DNA of 64,000 bases, taken from contig CAZKYC010000005.1 in NCBI GenBank assembly GCA_964556895.1, positions 1-64,000 on the forward strand. The letters are read 5' to 3'. Every line of letters starts with the position of its first letter. Position 1 is the stretch's first letter. Of the stretch, positions 61,451-64,000 are shown in pieces. The notes below the pieces were generated by a model. That model ran no database searches, was not told where the DNA came from, and saw only the letters and a program-made list of their open reading frames with translations. A program made the translations under genes and the position numbers. The stretch comes from Hinthialibacter sp964556895 (GTDB lineage: Bacteria; Hinthialibacterota; Hinthialibacteria; Hinthialibacterales; Hinthialibacteraceae).

Positions 61451-62623
61451 ATGAAAATACTTCTCCTTCAACGCTTTGATTTATCTTCGGTTTCATGCGC
61501 CCGGCGGGTCATTTGCCAGGCTGAAGAACTCGCCCGGCGCGGGCATGAGGTGATTCTCGCCGACTTTGTCCACCCTAAGCGCCGAAGCGAAATGCCCCCC
61601 GTGGTAAAACGGCAGCTGAAAAACGTCGAATTGCTCGAACTACCGCGCCGGATTATTGATTTGCCCTCAAACCTGGCCCGATTGAAGCGAATATCTCCTA
61701 AGCCTGATATTGTCCACCTGTGGAAGTCATACCCAGACGCGTCTATCCCGGCCATACAACTTGCCCGCTATTGGGGCGTCCCTCTCCATTATGACTATGA
61801 CGATTGGGAAACAGGCATCGCGGCAGAACTCGCCGGTTCGCCCTGGGCGGGATTTATTGCCAACCAGTGGGACCAGCTTCTTCCTAAAATTGCTGACACC
61901 GTCACTGTTGCCAGCCAACATCTTCACCTACACGCCATTCAATGGGGCGCTGACCCTGACTTGGTCTGGGACGCCCCGGTCGGCGCCGATGTGGAACAGT
62001 TTTTTCCACGCAAAAAAAACGATGAGATAGCCAAACGCCTTAATCTCACCTACCCAACATTGGTTTATCACGGTCAGCTCGAGGTGGCGAGCTATGCCGA
62101 ACAGGCCATCGAAGCGCTTTCATTCATTCTCAATGATTATTCTAACGCGGTGCTTCTCATTCTCGGCGGCGGGCGAAAGTTAGACATGATTCGAGAGTAT
62201 GCGAAGCGCTTGGATGTCAGCGAGAGAGTGCGGTTTACTGATTATGTACCCGGCGACGAGGTGCCTGAGTATTTATCAACCGCCGACCTCGCCTTGGCGC
62301 CGTTTGAAGCCAATGATGTCACGAAAGCCAAATCGCCGCTGAAGATTGCTGAATATCTGGCGATGGGGCTGCCGATTGTCGCGTCTGATATTGGCGAAGC
62401 GCCCGTGATGATCGGCGCGGCGGGGCGGTATGCGCCATGCGACGACGCAAAAACGATGGCTAGACAGGCTGCAGCGATTTTGTCTGACAAAACCACACAG
62501 TCCGAAATGCGGGCGATTGGCCGACAAAGCGCCGTGCGTATATATAACTGGAAATCTCACACCGACCAGCTAGAGACCGCCTATCAAACCGCCATCAAAC
62601 TGTGTGGAACCGCGCACATATAA
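61451..62623 (+). CDS. GT4-family glycosyltransferase
   Basis: A 390-residue GT-B fold enzyme. N-terminal domain MKILLLQRFDLSSVSCARRVICQAEELARRGHEVILAD; linker motif PVGADVEQFFPR; C-terminal nucleotide-sugar domain TLVYHGQLEVASYAEQAIEALSFIL, VRFTDYVPGDEVPEYLSTADLALAPFE, and KSPLKIAEYLAMGLPIVASDIGEAP with the E-x7-E type site. Sugar and acceptor unknown. It is divergent from the cohesin-dockerin gene and is not next to the other glycan genes. Confidence 0.9.
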   Translation: MKILLLQRFDLSSVSCARRVICQAEELARRGHEVILADFVHPKRRSEMPPVVKRQLKNVELLELPRRIIDLPSNLARLKRISPKPDIVHLWKSYPDASIPAIQLARYWGVPLHYDYDDWETGIAAELAGSPWAGFIANQWDQLLPKIADTVTVASQHLHLHAIQWGADPDLVWDAPVGADVEQFFPRKKNDEIAKRLNLTYPTLVYHGQLEVASYAEQAIEALSFILNDYSNAVLLILGGGRKLDMIREYAKRLDVSERVRFTDYVPGDEVPEYLSTADLALAPFEANDVTKAKSPLKIAEYLAMGLPIVASDIGEAPVMIGAAGRYAPCDDAKTMARQAAAILSDKTTQSEMRAIGRQSAVRIYNWKSHTDQLETAYQTAIKLCGTAHI

Positions 62624-62634
62624 TGTGAGCAGTT

Positions 62635-62650
62635 CTTCACAGCTGTGAAG
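62635..62650. promoter_or_regulatory. Perfect palindrome after the GT4 gene
   Basis: CTTCACAGCTGTGAAG is self-complementary and is bordered by GTGAG and CTCAC facing each other, followed by a short T-run. It may be a weak terminator for the GT4 gene or a protein-binding site. Confidence 0.5.
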
Positions 62651-62823
62651 TTTTCCTCACACCTCACCAGAAAACAGCGTGACGACTTTTTACACTTCGT
62701 ATTTGTCGTTCGATTGTATTTTCTGTTCATTCCAATTATACAATTTCTCTAACCAACATAAATTCATACCCTTAACTTACTTTCTGCTGCTTAAAAAGAC
62801 CTTTTGGCTGAGATTTCACACTC

Positions 62824-62839
62824 TGGCACATGGCTTGTA
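62824..62839 (+). promoter_or_regulatory. Possible sigma-54-type promoter before the sigma factor gene
   Basis: TGGCAC, five bases, then TTGTA matches the -24/-12 layout except for T in place of C in the -12 GC pair, which is usually important. It lies about 55 bases before the ATG at 62894. An ordinary -10 (TATTAA) overlaps it, so the class is uncertain. Confidence 0.3.
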
Positions 62840-62893
62840 TTAAAAGAAAGCAGGTAAAGTTGTTCACACTGGGATGAAAGTTGAGTTGATATC

Positions 62894-63724
62894 ATGGAAT
62901 ACGATGCGATTAAGAGATTCATGAACAGCGACTGCCCGACCGAACCGTTGAGCGCCGAAGAAGAACAAAAGATGATTCGCCGCTATAAAAAGAGTGGCGA
63001 TGACTACGCCCGCCAACGCCTCATTGAATCAAACATTCGTTTCGTGGTTAAACTCGCGATGCGCTTTAAACAACAAGGGTTGAGTATTTCTGACTTAGTT
63101 CAAGAAGGCGTGTTGGGGTTGATTGACGCCGTCGAAAAATTTGACATCACCCGCGAATGCCGCCTGATTACGTACGCATCCTGGTGGATTCGCCTTTACA
63201 TGCAGCGCGCGCTCGAGCAAAAGTCGCGCCCGGTCAACCTGCCGATCAATAAACTCGAAATGTTGCGCAAAGTTCGCGCCTATGAACAAGTGTTTCTCAC
63301 ATCGAATGGACGCAAACCCTACGCCGAAGAAATCGCCGACCACCTCGATGTTGATTTAAGAAAAGTCGAACAGGTATCGGACTATGCGCCTTCGTTCCAG
63401 ACCTTACACGCCCGCGACGAAGAACACCCTGGCCTGGAGCGCGTCTTGATTGACGAAGAACGCCCCGACCCGCGCGAAACCGTTTGGGGACGCGAAGCCG
63501 AAAGCCGCCTTAACGAGGCCATGAGCCTGTTGACCAAACGCGAACGCGATGTCTTGACCCACCGCTATAACCTGAACGGCAACGGCAAGAAGTTGAGCCT
63601 GCGTAAGGTGGGCCAACAGTTGGGCCTAAGCGCAGAAGGCGTTCGCCGCATCGAAGAACAAGCCATGGACAAATTGCGCCGCCCACGCATTCGCGCGCGC
63701 ATGGAACTCTTGTTCGCCAATTAG
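62894..63724 (+). CDS. RNA polymerase sigma factor, RpoD/RpoH-like
   Basis: A 276-residue sigma-70 family factor. Region 1.2 (LSAEEEQKMIRRYKKSGDDYARQRLIESNIRFVVKLAMRFKQQGLSISDLVQEGVLGLIDAVEKFD), region 2.3-2.4 (CRLITYASWWIRLYMQRALEQKSRPVNLP), region 3 (RKVRAYEQVFLTSNGRKPYAEEIADHLDVDLRKVEQV), and region 4.2 (LSLRKVGQQLGLSAEGVRRIEEQAMDKLR). No long N-terminal region 1.1 is present, so it is an alternative or RpoH/RpoS-like factor. Followed by a strong terminator, it is a single-gene unit. Confidence 0.92.
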   Translation: MEYDAIKRFMNSDCPTEPLSAEEEQKMIRRYKKSGDDYARQRLIESNIRFVVKLAMRFKQQGLSISDLVQEGVLGLIDAVEKFDITRECRLITYASWWIRLYMQRALEQKSRPVNLPINKLEMLRKVRAYEQVFLTSNGRKPYAEEIADHLDVDLRKVEQVSDYAPSFQTLHARDEEHPGLERVLIDEERPDPRETVWGREAESRLNEAMSLLTKRERDVLTHRYNLNGNGKKLSLRKVGQQLGLSAEGVRRIEEQAMDKLRRPRIRARMELLFAN

Positions 63725-63770
63725 CCACTCAAGAAACAGATTTGCTTGTATAGCAAAAGACTCGATCTCC

Positions 63771-63800
63771 GCCGGGGCGAAACGCTCCGGCCTTTTTTTT
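63771..63800 (+). terminator. Terminator of the sigma factor gene
   Basis: GCCGGGGCG, AAA, CGCTCCGGC (one G-T pair) is followed by eight T residues, 47 bases after the sigma factor stop. Confidence 0.92.
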
Positions 63801-63811
63801 GTTCACGAAAC

Positions 63812-63873
63812 TAGCCATCTCATTTTCTGTATGGCTGAATATCTCACACATTCACTCGCGCATGAGATGGCTA
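63812..63873. repeat. Separated perfect inverted repeat
   Basis: TAGCCATCTCAT at 63812-63823 and its exact complement ATGAGATGGCTA at 63862-63873 are 38 bases apart, 26 bases before a possible start codon at 63899. Function unknown. Confidence 0.55.
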
Positions 63874-63898
63874 CTCAATTCTCGATAATCCTTGTAGC

Positions 63899-64000
63899 AT
63901 GGCGGCTATGAATATGCCGCTCAATATTGCCCGGAAATTTTTCTCTTTTTATAAAGCGTCAACACTGCGGCGCCTTGGCGACGAAGCGTCGTGGCAGCGC
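63899..64000 (+). CDS. Possible 5' end of a gene cut by the window edge
   Basis: An open frame begins ATG at 63899 (or 63908, 63914) and runs without a stop to the window end, 34 codons, with a basic, aromatic start (NIARKFFSFYKASTLRRLGDEASW). No ribosome-binding site is clear and no family can be named from this length. It could be a real gene after the terminator at 63771-63800 or chance. Confidence 0.3.
   Translation, partial: MAAMNMPLNIARKFFSFYKASTLRRLGDEASWQR

Overview
This window looks like chromosome from an uncultured diderm (Gram-negative-type) bacterium of roughly 50% GC. Evidence for an outer membrane: a large secretin, a 16-strand-type porin, a PorV/FadL-like barrel, a lipid-A-type LAB_N protein and a Wzt-like polysaccharide exporter ATPase. 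The mix of cohesin/dockerin proteins, FG-GAP propellers with Thr/Pro linkers, an orphan FliG and AT-hook proteins resembles poorly cultured lineages around the PVC/FCB groups and candidate phyla such as Hinthialibacterota, Sumerlaeota or Poribacteria. I cannot decide between these from sequence alone. Three runs of exactly 100 N interrupt two tandem-repeat genes and are scaffold gaps of unknown true length.

Layout. 0-3.6 kb: orphan HicB-like antitoxin, ICMT-like membrane methyltransferase, TldD-family protease, MerR regulator. 3.6-14 kb: a minus-strand type IV pilus/type II secretion-like cluster made of a sigma-54 activator, a Gly-rich cohesin-like exoprotein, a PilM-PilN fusion, a membrane-anchored TPR protein and a TPR-secretin. 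14-18 kb: MarR with a Cys cluster, IscA/ErpA, BioF and a GH88-type hydrolase. 18-25 kb: a large FG-GAP/Thr-Pro exoprotein, two unknown genes and a uronate isomerase-like enzyme. 25-31 kb: VapBC, a DUF134 protein, LAB_N plus GT39 plus GT2 glycosyltransferases, orphan FliG and an AT-hook protein. 31-34 kb: ribose-type ABC permease and binding protein with no ATPase. 34-38.7 kb: classic tRNA-Val, thrS, infC, rpmI, rplT, pheS block, with infC starting at AUU. 38.8-44 kb: a tiny Cys-rich protein, split coaB/coaC, another FG-GAP protein and a porin. 44.5-49 kb: trpEG, a hybrid histidine kinase and tRNA-Leu. 49-56 kb: a surface-glycan operon (Wzt-like ATPase, double methyltransferase with a long coiled coil, GT4). 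56-64 kb: Lon-N domain protein, PorV-like barrel, cohesin-dockerin-Thr/Pro exoprotein, GT4 and an RpoD-type sigma factor.

How the parts fit together. Much of the window concerns the cell envelope and exterior: a secretin machine, several signal-peptide exoproteins that could be its cargo, glycan assembly and export genes, and porins. The most unusual items are the Wzt-like ATPase/double-methyltransferase/coiled-coil operon, which resembles in architecture (not in sequence that I can show) the chain-capping and length-ruler systems of O-antigen export; the PilM-PilN fusion with a Met/Gly tail; and a structured dispersed repeat present four times between genes (1-90, 18100-18226, 33755-33946, 49204-49392).
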